Source: Sphingopyxis sp. FD7 (lineage in GTDB: Bacteria; Pseudomonadota; Alphaproteobacteria; Sphingomonadales; Sphingomonadaceae). Taken from it: a stretch of 64,000 bases of DNA. Both the position numbers and the translations under genes were made by a program. Under the pieces are notes generated by a model. The model was given only the letters and a program-made list of their open reading frames with translations. It searched no databases and was not told the origin of the DNA. Shown here piece after piece: positions 1 through 7,237 of the stretch (its first letter is position 1; the number at the start of each line of letters is the position of its first letter). Where the stretch lies: NCBI RefSeq assembly GCF_003609835.1, contig NZ_AP017898.1:1736001-1800000 (forward strand), given 5' to 3'.

Positions 1-395
1 ACGTCGCCGCCCGCGGTGCGCGCCATGCCGCCAATCGGCAGGCGGTCGACGTCGATCCCGATCGCCTCGGCGTCGCGCCGTGTCAGCGCGACGATCGACG
101 CGCCGCTGTCGACCATCATTCGGATAGAGGCGCCATCGACTTGCGTATCGGCATAAAAATGCGAATCGCCCGCCCGCGCGAGGCGCACCTCGCCACCGGA
201 CGAAGCCGGAGCCGGCGCCGACGACCAGCCGCCGCGCCTGCCGCGCGCGGTCGTCCAATTGCTGTTGGTCGATGGATCCTCGGCCGCCGTTTCGGCGCGA
301 TCCTCACCCGTCGAGCGGCTGGCAACGCTCGCCACGCCGACCGACACCGCGGTAATCGCAACCGCCAAACCAAGAAACCGCCCGATCATGGGCAT
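1..395 (-). CDS. Retropepsin-like (clan AA) aspartic protease, C-terminus cut off by the window start
   Basis: The first 131 or so residues are present; the rest lies before base 1. The start at 395 gives an N-terminal hydrophobic segment (residues 3-24), a Thr/Ser/Asn/Arg-rich linker, and then the active-site motif MMVDSGASIVALT at residues 93-105. DSGA is the catalytic Asp loop of single-domain retropepsins. This matches the membrane-anchored periplasmic proteases (TIGR02281-like) that are common in alphaproteobacteria. A second in-frame ATG at 389 is an alternative start. Substrate is unknown for the family. The family call is fairly sure, the exact role is not. Confidence 0.82.
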   Translation of the reverse strand, partial: MPMIGRFLGLAVAITAVSVGVASVASRSTGEDRAETAAEDPSTNSNWTTARGRRGGWSSAPAPASSGGEVRLARAGDSHFYADTQVDGASIRMMVDSGASIVALTRRDAEAIGIDVDRLPIGGMARTAGGD

Positions 396-424
396 CCTTG
401 TCGCAAACAGGGGTTGGGGATTGG

Positions 425-1075
425 TTAAGCGGGATCGCGGTTCGTGGCAGTTCCGGCCAACGCGCCGCCGCCCTGCTCGATGAAGGCGCGCCACCTGGGC
501 GTTTCGCCGCGAATGCTGTAGGCGATGCGTGCGCAGGCATAAGGGCGTCCGGGCCGATTGTCGGCCTCCGATGCGGTCGTCGGCCACACGCTTTCGCCGC
601 GCGATGACCAGCACACCAGCGCCTCGGCCTCCTGCCCCGCCTCGATCGCCGCGCGCTCGTCGGCGCTCCATGAAGCGGGGGCGCTCCAGCCGAAGATTGC
701 GCGGTGCGGCGTCGCCCGGCCCCACAGGGCTTCGCCGAACGGGCTGTCGTGGTCGGCGAGCATCGCCCGCACCCGCGCGCGATCGGCGGGCGCGAGCCAC
801 TGGCCGCCGAGCATCGCCGCCCAGCGCGCCTCGTCGCGCGCGCGCAGCGCCGCCGCCAGTTCGTCCGCCGCTGCGGCGAAACGCGGGGTCCACGCCGAAT
901 CGGCCGCGAGCGGCGCGAGCCGCGCGGGCGGACGCGGGGCTTCGGCTTCGGCCGGCAGCAGCGATTCGGGCGCCGCGGCCAGCGGCGCGGTGGGGGCGAT
1001 AGCGGCGGCGAACGCCGACAAGAGCAGCAGGGCGCGCATCGACACGATGATAGCAGACATGGCTGCACCTGTCAT
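425..1075 (-). CDS. Exported protein of unknown function
   Basis: I do not recognise this 216-residue protein. It starts with a hydrophobic signal peptide (MRALLLLSAFAAA, then an Ala-rich cleavage region). The mature part is Ala/Trp-rich, with a helical repeat-like stretch rich in AWTPRF, ARWAAML and RARVRAML, and two cysteines that could pair in the oxidising periplasm. The start at 1075 is chosen because its ATG overlaps the ygfZ stop in an ATGA junction, implying translational coupling. In-frame ATGs at 1060 and 1039 are alternatives, and the one at 1060 gives a shorter n-region. It is downstream of ygfZ and probably co-transcribed with it. Confidence 0.6.
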   Translation of the reverse strand: MTGAAMSAIIVSMRALLLLSAFAAAIAPTAPLAAAPESLLPAEAEAPRPPARLAPLAADSAWTPRFAAAADELAAALRARDEARWAAMLGGQWLAPADRARVRAMLADHDSPFGEALWGRATPHRAIFGWSAPASWSADERAAIEAGQEAEALVCWSSRGESVWPTTASEADNRPGRPYACARIAYSIRGETPRWRAFIEQGGGALAGTATNRDPA

Positions 1076-1797
1076 GAACTGGCGAGAAGCCCCTCGCGCA
1101 TCCACGGCGGCGCGGCGGCGGGATCGATCGCCTCGACCCGCCGATGCTCGACCGACCAGCCAAGGTCGGAATAGGCAACGATCTGCCTTTTTTCATCGGC
1201 ATCGGCGATCGGCACGACGACGAGCCGTCGGTTGACCTTTTGCCGCCAGTTCATCCGCGCGGTATTTTCCTGTCCGACATAGCAGCCCTTGACGAAGCTG
1301 ACGCCATTAAGCTCGGCGGCATTGCATTCGAGCCACAGCGTCGTGCCGTCGCCCAGCTCGCCGCGCCCCTCGGCGACGCCGAGCGCCAGCCGGTGCGCGC
1401 GCCACGCGGCGTCGGCGCCCTCGCCTTCCGCCGCGGGCGCCAGCCAGCGCTGGCCGAGTTCAGGCAGACGCGGATCGACGACGCCAAGGTCGCCGCCGGG
1501 CGCCCAATGGACGCACAGATCGGGTTCGCGCGCGATGGTGATCGCGCGGCGCAGGCGATAGAGCGTCAGCCGCCTGGCAAGGTCACCCGCCGCGTCGCGC
1601 TCGCAGTCGATCAATATGTCGTCGCCATCGCCCCAGATCAGGAAATCGAACAGCGCCTTGCCCTGCGGTGTCAGCAGCGCCGCCCAGACGGGCAGATTGC
1701 CTGCCACATCATTGGTGACGAGGCCCTGGAGGAAACCGCGGACGTCCTCGCCCGACAGGCGGATGAGCGCGCGGTCCATGAGGGTTGTGTTAGCCAT
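1072..1797 (-). CDS. ygfZ: YgfZ/GcvT-family folate-binding protein
   Basis: This 241-residue protein has the signature KGCYVGQE motif (here followed by NTARM) near residue 180. In YgfZ the motif carries the conserved Cys of the tetrahydrofolate-binding GcvT fold. YgfZ supports maturation or repair of iron-sulfur enzymes such as MiaB in the cytoplasm. N-terminal [17 protein letters not shown] matches the family start. Length is in the shorter alphaproteobacterial range. It faces pyrC divergently across about 70 bases and is followed by an overlapping exported protein gene. Confidence 0.92.
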   Translation of the reverse strand: MANTTLMDRALIRLSGEDVRGFLQGLVTNDVAGNLPVWAALLTPQGKALFDFLIWGDGDDILIDCERDAAGDLARRLTLYRLRRAITIAREPDLCVHWAPGGDLGVVDPRLPELGQRWLAPAAEGEGADAAWRAHRLALGVAEGRGELGDGTTLWLECNAAELNGVSFVKGCYVGQENTARMNWRQKVNRRLVVVPIADADEKRQIVAYSDLGWSVEHRRVEAIDPAAAPPWMREGLLASS

Positions 1798-1865
1798 GCG
1801 CGGACAATAGGGAGCGCGGGAGCCAAGTTAAAGCCCCTCCCCTGAAGGAGAGGGGGGAGAATGAC

Positions 1866-2888
1866 ATGACCGACCGCCTGACGATCCGCCGCCCCGACGA
1901 CTGGCACGTTCATCTGCGCGACGGGGCGATGCTGGCCCATGTCGCGCCCTATACCGCGCGCCAGTTCGCGCGCGCGATCGTCATGCCCAACCTGTCGCCG
2001 CCCGTGACCACCGCCGAGGAAGGCCGCGCCTATCGCGAACGGATCAATGCCGCGGTGCCCGCCGGGTTTGACTTCACTCCGCTGATCGTCGCCTATCTGA
2101 CCGACGCCACCGACGCGGACGAAATCGCGCGCGGCCATGCCGAGGGGGTGTTCACCGCCGCCAAGCTCTACCCCGCCCATGCGACCACGGGCAGCGCGCA
2201 CGGCGTCACCGACGTCGCGAACATCATGGGCGTGCTCGAACGGATGCAGGACATCGGCATGCCGTTGCTCATCCACGGCGAGGTCACCGACGCGCACGTC
2301 GACATCTTCGACCGCGAGGCGGTGTTCATCGACCGCACGCTCGAACCGCTGGTGCGCGCGCTGCCCGCGCTCAAGATCGTTTTCGAGCATATCACCACCG
2401 CCGAGGCCGCGCAGTTCGTCGCCGACGCGCCCGCCAATGTCGCCGCAACGATCACGCCGCAGCATCTCCACATCAATCGCAACGCGATGCTCGTCGGCGG
2501 CATCCGGCCGCACGCCTATTGCCTGCCCGTCGCCAAGCGCGAGCATCACCGGCTCGCGGTGCGCGCCGCGGCGACATCGGGCTCGCCCAAATTCTTCCTC
2601 GGCACGGACAGCGCGCCGCACGCGGTCCACACCAAGGAAGCGTCGTGCGGCTGCGCGGGCATTTTCAATGCGCCGTATGCGCTCGAAAGCTATGCGATGG
2701 CATTCGATCAGGACGGCGCGCTCGACAAGTTCGAGGGATTTGCCAGCGAGCATGGCCCGCGCTTCTACGGCCTGCCGCTCAATGAGGGAACGGTGACATT
2801 GGAGCGCGCCGAAATCATCGTCCCCGACCGGATCGGCGAGGTTGTTCCCTTCCACGCGGGCGAAACGATCGGCTGGCGGCTGGTCTGA
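1866..2888 (+). CDS. pyrC: Dihydroorotase (class II)
   Basis: PyrC cyclises carbamoyl-aspartate to dihydroorotate in de novo pyrimidine synthesis in the cytosol. The 340 residues match the class II (E. coli PyrC-like) length. The zinc ligands HVH sit at residues 14-16 (WHVHLRDG), the lysine to be carboxylated is in FTAAKLYPA near residue 103, HGEVTD holds a further His, and GTDSAPH gives the catalytic Asp near the C-terminus. A strong purine-rich ribosome site (GGGGGAGA, 1853-1860) precedes the ATG. It stands alone with no pyr neighbour in the window. Confidence 0.97.
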   Translation: MTDRLTIRRPDDWHVHLRDGAMLAHVAPYTARQFARAIVMPNLSPPVTTAEEGRAYRERINAAVPAGFDFTPLIVAYLTDATDADEIARGHAEGVFTAAKLYPAHATTGSAHGVTDVANIMGVLERMQDIGMPLLIHGEVTDAHVDIFDREAVFIDRTLEPLVRALPALKIVFEHITTAEAAQFVADAPANVAATITPQHLHINRNAMLVGGIRPHAYCLPVAKREHHRLAVRAAATSGSPKFFLGTDSAPHAVHTKEASCGCAGIFNAPYALESYAMAFDQDGALDKFEGFASEHGPRFYGLPLNEGTVTLERAEIIVPDRIGEVVPFHAGETIGWRLV

Positions 2889-2914
2889 TCCAGCGGACCC
2901 TTATTTGACTATAT

Positions 2915-3016
2915 CGTCATCCCGGCGAAGGCTGGGATGACGGGAAGGGATGAAGGCGGCGTCTGTGCGATCGATCGAGGTCGCTGGCGGCCCCCGCCTT
3001 CGCGGGAGCGACGGTG
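2915..3016. repeat. Dispersed palindrome between pyrC and rarD
   Basis: CGTCATCCC (2915-2923) and GGGATGACG (2934-2942) form a perfect 9-bp stem around a GGCGAAGGCT loop. A degenerate second copy follows at about 2989-3016 (CCCGCCTTCGCGGGAGCGACGG). The pair lies between convergent genes and could also act as a transcription terminator. Confidence 0.7.
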
Positions 3017-3017
3017 A

Positions 3018-3935
3018 TTAGGCCACCTCGATCATCCGCTCGGCGCGCATCTTGCGCCACATGTCGAAACTGAACACCCCGATGCTGATCCAGATCAGCA
3101 CGAAACAGGCAAGCTGGGCGGGTTTCATTGGCTCGCCGAAAACGAACAGGCTGAGCAGGAACTGGATCGTCGGCGCCAGATACTGCACAAAGCCGAGCGC
3201 GGCGTAGCTCATCCGCCGCGCCGCCGTCGCAAAGAGCAGCAGCGGCACCGCGGTCACCACCCCGCCCGCCATCAACAGCAGGCTGATCGACGTGTCGGAA
3301 GCAAAGCCGCGACCGTCGCCGATGCCGATATACCAGGCCGATAGCGCAAGCGACGGCAGCAGCAGCACCGTCGTTTCGACCGACAGGCCGGGAAGCGATC
3401 CCACCGGCACAACCTTGCGCAGCAGACCATAGACGCCGAAGGAAAAGGCCAGCGTCAGGCTGATCCACAGCGTATCGAGCGCCCCCGCGAGCAGGATCGC
3501 GACGCCGATGCCCGCGATCACCACCGCGAGCAGCTGCATCCGCGACAGCCGCTCGCCGAGGAAGAGCATCCCCAGCATCACATTGACGAGCGGATTGAGA
3601 TAATAGCCGAGGCTCGCGGCGAGCACATGGTCGGTGAAGATCGCATAGATATAGACGAGCCAGTTGACCGCGATCAGCAGCGCGCTCGCGAGCAGCAGGC
3701 GCAGCGTCCGCCAGTCCTTGAGCGCCGCCAGATATTCGCCGATCTGGCGCCGGAAAAGCATGATGAGGAAACAGAGCGGCAGCGACCAGATGATCCGCTG
3801 TGTCAGCACTTCGACCGGCGGGACGCTGTCGACGAGCTTGAAGAACAGCGGGACAAATCCCCAGATGCCATAGGCGGCGATCGCAAAGGGCAGGCCGCCC
3901 TGGTCGCTCCCCGCGGGGGCCGCTGTCTGTGCCAT
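3018..3935 (-). CDS. rarD: EamA/DMT-family permease RarD
   Basis: This 305-residue inner-membrane protein has about ten hydrophobic helices and the RarD start pattern PFAIAAYGIWGFVPLFFKL followed by PPVEVLTQRIIWSLP. RarD proteins belong to the drug/metabolite transporter superfamily; the original chloramphenicol-sensitivity name does not establish the natural substrate. Further family blocks are NWLVYIYAIFTDHVLAASLG and YYLNPLVNVMLG. The C-terminal tail (MRKMRAERMIEVA region) is charged and cytoplasmic. It is convergent with pyrC. Confidence 0.93.
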   Translation of the reverse strand: MAQTAAPAGSDQGGLPFAIAAYGIWGFVPLFFKLVDSVPPVEVLTQRIIWSLPLCFLIMLFRRQIGEYLAALKDWRTLRLLLASALLIAVNWLVYIYAIFTDHVLAASLGYYLNPLVNVMLGMLFLGERLSRMQLLAVVIAGIGVAILLAGALDTLWISLTLAFSFGVYGLLRKVVPVGSLPGLSVETTVLLLPSLALSAWYIGIGDGRGFASDTSISLLLMAGGVVTAVPLLLFATAARRMSYAALGFVQYLAPTIQFLLSLFVFGEPMKPAQLACFVLIWISIGVFSFDMWRKMRAERMIEVA

Positions 3936-3955
3936 GGCGCCGCGCTTCTAGAAGA

Positions 3956-4177
3956 TCAGATGATGCCGCCGCCCAGCATCAGGCGGATGACGCCGATGAT
4001 GACGACCACGATGTTGAGGTTCCGCCCGCTCGTCTTGTCCGACATCGCGCCGAGGGCGAGGCCGACCACGGCGAAAGGCACGATCACCCAGTTTGCCCAG
4101 CCGAGCAGCGGAATGAAGGCGAAAACCGCGAGAATCAGAGCGATAACCCCGATGGCGAGCGAAGCGATGTTGAGCAT
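3956..4177 (-). CDS. Small two- or three-helix membrane protein of unknown function
   Basis: This 73-residue protein is almost entirely hydrophobic: LNIASLAIGVIALILAVFA, then a Trp-containing segment (GWANWVIVPFAVVGLALGAM), a short polar turn (SDKTSGRNLN) and a last helix ending GGGII. The start at 4177 (MLNIASLAIG) is preferred because the upstream extension is Arg-rich and unlike a protein start. It lies 20 bases downstream of the rarD start on the same strand. No catalytic motif is visible. Function unknown. Confidence 0.65.
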   Translation of the reverse strand: MLNIASLAIGVIALILAVFAFIPLLGWANWVIVPFAVVGLALGAMSDKTSGRNLNIVVVIIGVIRLMLGGGII

Positions 4178-4360
4178 GGCCGGAGTTCTCGCACGCCGCC
4201 GCCGATGCGGCAAGGGGCTTTCGGTTCGTCGATGGATGCGGTCGATTCATCTTGTTGTTTCAGGTTCATGCAACGGGATTCGGGCCTGGCTCGTTTTTCT
4301 TCCCGAAGCGCCCGACCCCGTCCTGCGGGGTGGAAGCGCCGAACCAGGAAAGGACTTGTC

Positions 4361-4759
4361 ATGCGTATCTTGAGCAAAGGCCTGATGGGCGCATTCGTCG
4401 CCGCCAGCGTCCTTGGCACCACGCCGCTCCATGCGGGTGTGACCACCCCGGCAAAGGCGCCGAGTTATCACGCGTTCGACCAGGCGTCGGACTTTCACCG
4501 CAAGCGCAAGGATCGCCGCTATTATGCGCGTGGCGAGCGTCTTGGTCGGGATTCGCGCATCTGGCGCGGCGATGACGGCCGCTATTATTGCCGGAAGGAC
4601 AATGGCACCACCGGCCTGTTGATCGGCGGCGCCGTCGGCGGCCTCGCGGGGCACGAGATCGCGGGCGACGGCGACAAGCTGCTCGGCACCGTGCTTGGCG
4701 CCGCGGGCGGTGCGCTGCTCGGTCGCGAGATCGACCGCGACAAATATCGCTGCCGCTAA
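4361..4759 (+). CDS. Glycine-zipper exported envelope protein
   Basis: This 132-residue protein has a signal peptide (MRILSKGLMGAFVAASVLG, cleaved near HAG), a basic Tyr/Arg-rich middle (HRKRKDRRYYARG) with a YYCRKDNGTTG segment, and a C-terminal glycine-zipper hairpin GLLIGGAVGGLAG ... LGTVLGAAGGALLG. This is the Gly-zipper 2TM layout (17 kDa antigen/RcnB-like neighbours). Such proteins sit in or span the envelope, and the exact role is unknown. The ATG has a good ribosome site (AGGAAAGGA, 4346-4354). A very strong hairpin follows at 4803-4857. Confidence 0.8.
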   Translation: MRILSKGLMGAFVAASVLGTTPLHAGVTTPAKAPSYHAFDQASDFHRKRKDRRYYARGERLGRDSRIWRGDDGRYYCRKDNGTTGLLIGGAVGGLAGHEIAGDGDKLLGTVLGAAGGALLGREIDRDKYRCR

Positions 4760-4802
4760 CGAACAGAAACCGTCTCGCGTGCGGGTTTGAGACCCCTCCA
4801 CC

Positions 4803-4857
4803 CGCACACGCTGATGGCGAGGGCACCGGTTAACGCCGGTGCCCTCAAGCGTGTGCG
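4803..4857. terminator. Two-tier perfect hairpin, probable terminator
   Basis: Outer arms CGCACACGCT (4803-4812) and AGCGTGTGCG (4848-4857) are perfect complements. Inside them GAGGGCACCGG (4819-4829) pairs perfectly with CCGGTGCCCTC (4836-4846) around a 6-base loop. An asymmetric internal bulge (GATGGC versus A) separates the two stems. Only a weak T-rich tail (TCTTGTTC) follows, so Rho-independent termination is plausible but not textbook. Confidence 0.7.
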
Positions 4858-4919
4858 TCTTGTTCATCGGCCGTTCTTGCCCCACAAGCGTCGTCCAACG
4901 CTGCGGGAAAGTGAATATC

Positions 4920-5471
4920 ATGCTGAACGGCCCTCTGCTCGTCACCGAGCGATTGATCCTTCGTCCACCCGCGGCGGAGGATTTCGACGCTTTTGCCGCG
5001 ATGTGCGCCGAAGAAGAGACGATGCGCTTCATCGGCGGCGTCTGCCCGCGGTCGGCGGCCTGGCGTCAATGGTGTACGCTCGCCGGCGCCTGGCATATCC
5101 GCGGCTTTTCGATGTTCTCGGTGATTGAGCGCGCCAGCGGCGAATGGGTCGGCCGCCTCGGCCCGTGGGAGCCCGACGGCTGGCCCGCGCCTGAAATCGG
5201 TTACGGCGTGCGCGCGAAGTTTGCCGGCAAGGGCTATGCCTTTGAAGGCTGTATCGCGGCGTGCGACTTTGCGGTCGAGTTTCTGAAATGGCCCGAGCTG
5301 ATGCACAGCATCGACCCCGCGAACACGCGGTCGCAGGCGCTGGCGACGCGGCTGGGGGCGAGGAACAGCGGACCGACCCGCCTCCCCGCGCCCTTTGAGG
5401 ACGCACCCGTCGATGCCTGGACGCAAAGCGCCGACGCCTGGCGTAGCAAGCGAAAGGAGTTCCGCCCGTGA
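4920..5471 (+). CDS. GNAT-family N-acetyltransferase (RimJ/RimL-like)
   Basis: This 183-residue protein opens with TERLILRPPAAEDFDAF, the hallmark of the RimJ/RimL-type acetyltransferase_3 branch, and carries the acetyl-CoA loop region EIGYGVRAKFAGKGYAFEG near residues 95-113. NTRSQALATRLGA is the family's conserved C-terminal helix. It should transfer an acetyl group from acetyl-CoA to an amine, but the substrate cannot be told. The ATG at 4920 follows GGGAAAG. The stop overlaps the next start by four bases (GTGA), so the two are translationally coupled. Confidence 0.88.
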   Translation: MLNGPLLVTERLILRPPAAEDFDAFAAMCAEEETMRFIGGVCPRSAAWRQWCTLAGAWHIRGFSMFSVIERASGEWVGRLGPWEPDGWPAPEIGYGVRAKFAGKGYAFEGCIAACDFAVEFLKWPELMHSIDPANTRSQALATRLGARNSGPTRLPAPFEDAPVDAWTQSADAWRSKRKEFRP

Positions 5472-5908
5472 CCGACCAGCATATCGACCCCGAACGCGCG
5501 CAGTTCGACGCCTTCAAGGCGCTGCCGCGCGATACCGTCATTCACATGCTCAACCTTGTCCGCTTCCGCGGCAAGGCCGCCTATCCGCCCGATCATCCGC
5601 TTGCCGCTGAGGGTCTGACGGGCGCCGAGGCCTACCGCCATTATGGCGCCGACAGCGGCCCGGTCTTCCGGCGTGTCGGCGGGCGGATCGTCTGGACGGG
5701 CACGATGGAGGCGATGGTGATCGGCCCCGCGGCCGAGCGCTGGGATGCGGTCTTTATCGCCGAATATCCGAACAGCGGCGCCTTTCTGGAAATGGTCACC
5801 GACCCCGTCTATCGCGCCGCCGTCGTTCACCGCCAGGCGGCGGTCGAAACCTCGCGGCTCATTCGCTGCGCGCCGAAAGCGTCTCGGTCCGAGACAGGTT
5901 TTGGCTAA
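5468..5908 (+). CDS. DUF1330-family protein
   Basis: This 146-residue protein has the DUF1330 pattern: hydrophobic strand TVIHMLNLVRF, GAEAYRHYGADSGPVF, RIVWTGTMEAMVIGP, WDAVFIAEYPNSGAFLEMVTDPVYRAAVVHR. DUF1330 proteins are dimeric ferredoxin-like (ABM-type) folds without a settled biochemical role. It uses a GTG start overlapping the acetyltransferase stop by four bases. Confidence 0.85.
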   Translation: MTDQHIDPERAQFDAFKALPRDTVIHMLNLVRFRGKAAYPPDHPLAAEGLTGAEAYRHYGADSGPVFRRVGGRIVWTGTMEAMVIGPAAERWDAVFIAEYPNSGAFLEMVTDPVYRAAVVHRQAAVETSRLIRCAPKASRSETGFG

Positions 5909-5977
5909 TAAAGCCTTACCCGTTAACGCATTTTCTTTGCCCCTTTTTAACCAGGATCGGGCAATCCGGGGGAAAGA

Positions 5978-5992
5978 TTAAGGGAGTGTTAG
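5978..5992 (+). promoter_or_regulatory. Weak CtrA-box-like sequence
   Basis: TTAA-N7-TTAG (5978-5992) comes close to the alphaproteobacterial CtrA consensus TTAA-N7-TTAA. It lies immediately before the lipoprotein start at 5995 and overlaps its ribosome site (AAGGGAG), a position typical of repression rather than activation. One base differs from the consensus, so this is only a candidate. Confidence 0.25.
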
Positions 5993-5994
5993 CG

Positions 5995-6744
5995 ATGATG
6001 GTGCGCGGAAAATGGCTGGTCGCCGGGCTGCTGATGGCGGCGATGCCGCTCGGCGGGTGCCGGGACCAACCCGAAGCCAAGTCCGACCTGGCACCGCTCG
6101 ACGGCGATCTGGCGAGCGGCGATCCCGCGATCAGGGGCGCGCTCGAAGACAGGATCATGGTGGACCCCAAGCTCGCGGGGCAATCGAATCGCAACGCCGC
6201 CGGGCCCGGCAACCGTCCGGTCGACGGCGGCGTTCCCGGCCTTGCGGGCGGCAAGGCGGCGACGGCGGCAGAGGCCGCTGCGGCGCTCAAGGCGGGCAAG
6301 CTGCTCCCCGCGCCCAAGGCGCTGCCGCTGGAAGCCGGCTGTGACGGCTGCGAGGCGCAGGCGCGCCCGGTCACGATCGGCGCACTCGCGCGCGACCAGC
6401 AAAGGGGCGGCTGCGACGCGAAGCTGACCTATGGCAATGGCTGGGCGAACCGTCTGCCCGCGGCATTCAAAGTCTATCCGCGCGCGACGCTGCGCGAAGC
6501 CGCGGGCGTCGATGGCGGCAAGTGCAACCTGCGCGTCGTCAATTTCCAGACCGCGGCGTCGATGCAGGCGGTGCTCGACTATTATCACACCATGGCGATC
6601 CGCGCAGGCTATACGAGCGACCACCGCGTCAACGGCAACGAACATATGCTCGGCGGCACCAAGGGCGATCTGGCCTATGTGCTGATGCTGCGCCGCGACG
6701 GCGGGATGACCGACGTGGACCTGGTGGCATCAGGCGGCAAATAG
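5995..6744 (+). CDS. Lipoprotein of unknown function
   Basis: The 249-residue product has a lipoprotein signal with lipobox LGGC (Cys22) after KWLVAGLLMAAMP. The N-terminal third is low-complexity, Gly/Ala/Asp-rich and probably flexible. The C-terminal part, from about residue 130, looks folded: LTYGNGWANRLPAAFKVYP, then CNLRVVNFQTAASMQAVLDYYHTMAIRAGY, and GDLAYVLMLRRDGGMTDVDLV. Five cysteines lie beyond the lipid Cys, including a CDGC pair. The ATG at 5995 is preferred over an upstream GTG at 5986 because of the spacing to AAGGGA. I do not recognise the family. Confidence 0.7.
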   Translation: MMVRGKWLVAGLLMAAMPLGGCRDQPEAKSDLAPLDGDLASGDPAIRGALEDRIMVDPKLAGQSNRNAAGPGNRPVDGGVPGLAGGKAATAAEAAAALKAGKLLPAPKALPLEAGCDGCEAQARPVTIGALARDQQRGGCDAKLTYGNGWANRLPAAFKVYPRATLREAAGVDGGKCNLRVVNFQTAASMQAVLDYYHTMAIRAGYTSDHRVNGNEHMLGGTKGDLAYVLMLRRDGGMTDVDLVASGGK

Positions 6745-6766
6745 GCTCTCCTTCAAGCGGGAAAGA

Positions 6767-6797
6767 AAGGCGCCGGGGACTGGCGCCCCGGAGCCTT
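6767..6797. terminator. Bidirectional terminator hairpin
   Basis: AAGGC-g-CCGGGG (6767-6778) pairs with CCCCGG-a-GCCTT (6786-6797) with a single G/A mismatch and a 7-base loop. It sits between the plus-strand lipoprotein gene and the minus-strand CsbD gene and fits a shared terminator for convergent transcripts. Confidence 0.7.
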
Positions 6798-6821
6798 CTC
6801 AAGCATAAGGACGGCCGCGCG

Positions 6822-7004
6822 TCAGACCTTGTCGCCGAGCGCGCCCTTGACCGTACCCTTCAGATTCTCGGCCTCGCCCTTGCGCTCCTGCACTTCGCCC
6901 TCGGCGCGCAGGCGCTCATTGTCCGTCGCCTTGCCGATCGCCTGCTTGACGTTGCCCACGGCTTCGTTGGCCAGGCCTTTCGCTTTGTCGGTGAGTTCAC
7001 CCAT
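6822..7004 (-). CDS. CsbD-family stress protein
   Basis: This 60-residue hydrophilic protein has the family pattern GELTDKAKGLANEAVGNVKQAIGKATDNERLRAEG followed by ERKGEAENLKGTVKGALGDK. CsbD-like proteins are small, flexible, helix-prone proteins often induced by general stress; their molecular role is not defined. The ATG at 7004 is supported by GGAGA eight bases upstream. In alphaproteobacteria such genes are often under the general stress sigma factor EcfG, but I could not identify a confident promoter here. Confidence 0.9.
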   Translation of the reverse strand: MGELTDKAKGLANEAVGNVKQAIGKATDNERLRAEGEVQERKGEAENLKGTVKGALGDKV

Positions 7005-7237
7005 GACATTTCTCCGTTGTTTTCCAAGAGGCTGTCGATCAACCTCCTGATAAGGCAACGCCCGCATGCCGCCATCGTTCCGTCGGCGACGATCAGGCGA
7101 CGCCGCGCCGGGACAGGTCGCGCTTCGTGCCAATGTGGCCACGATATCGGTTGCAATCAGCGCCGGTTCGGGCATCCTCGACTTCTGGGCATCGCAAAAA
7201 CAGTTCCATTCTTGTCCTGTTCGGGGGGAGTTCGGCG

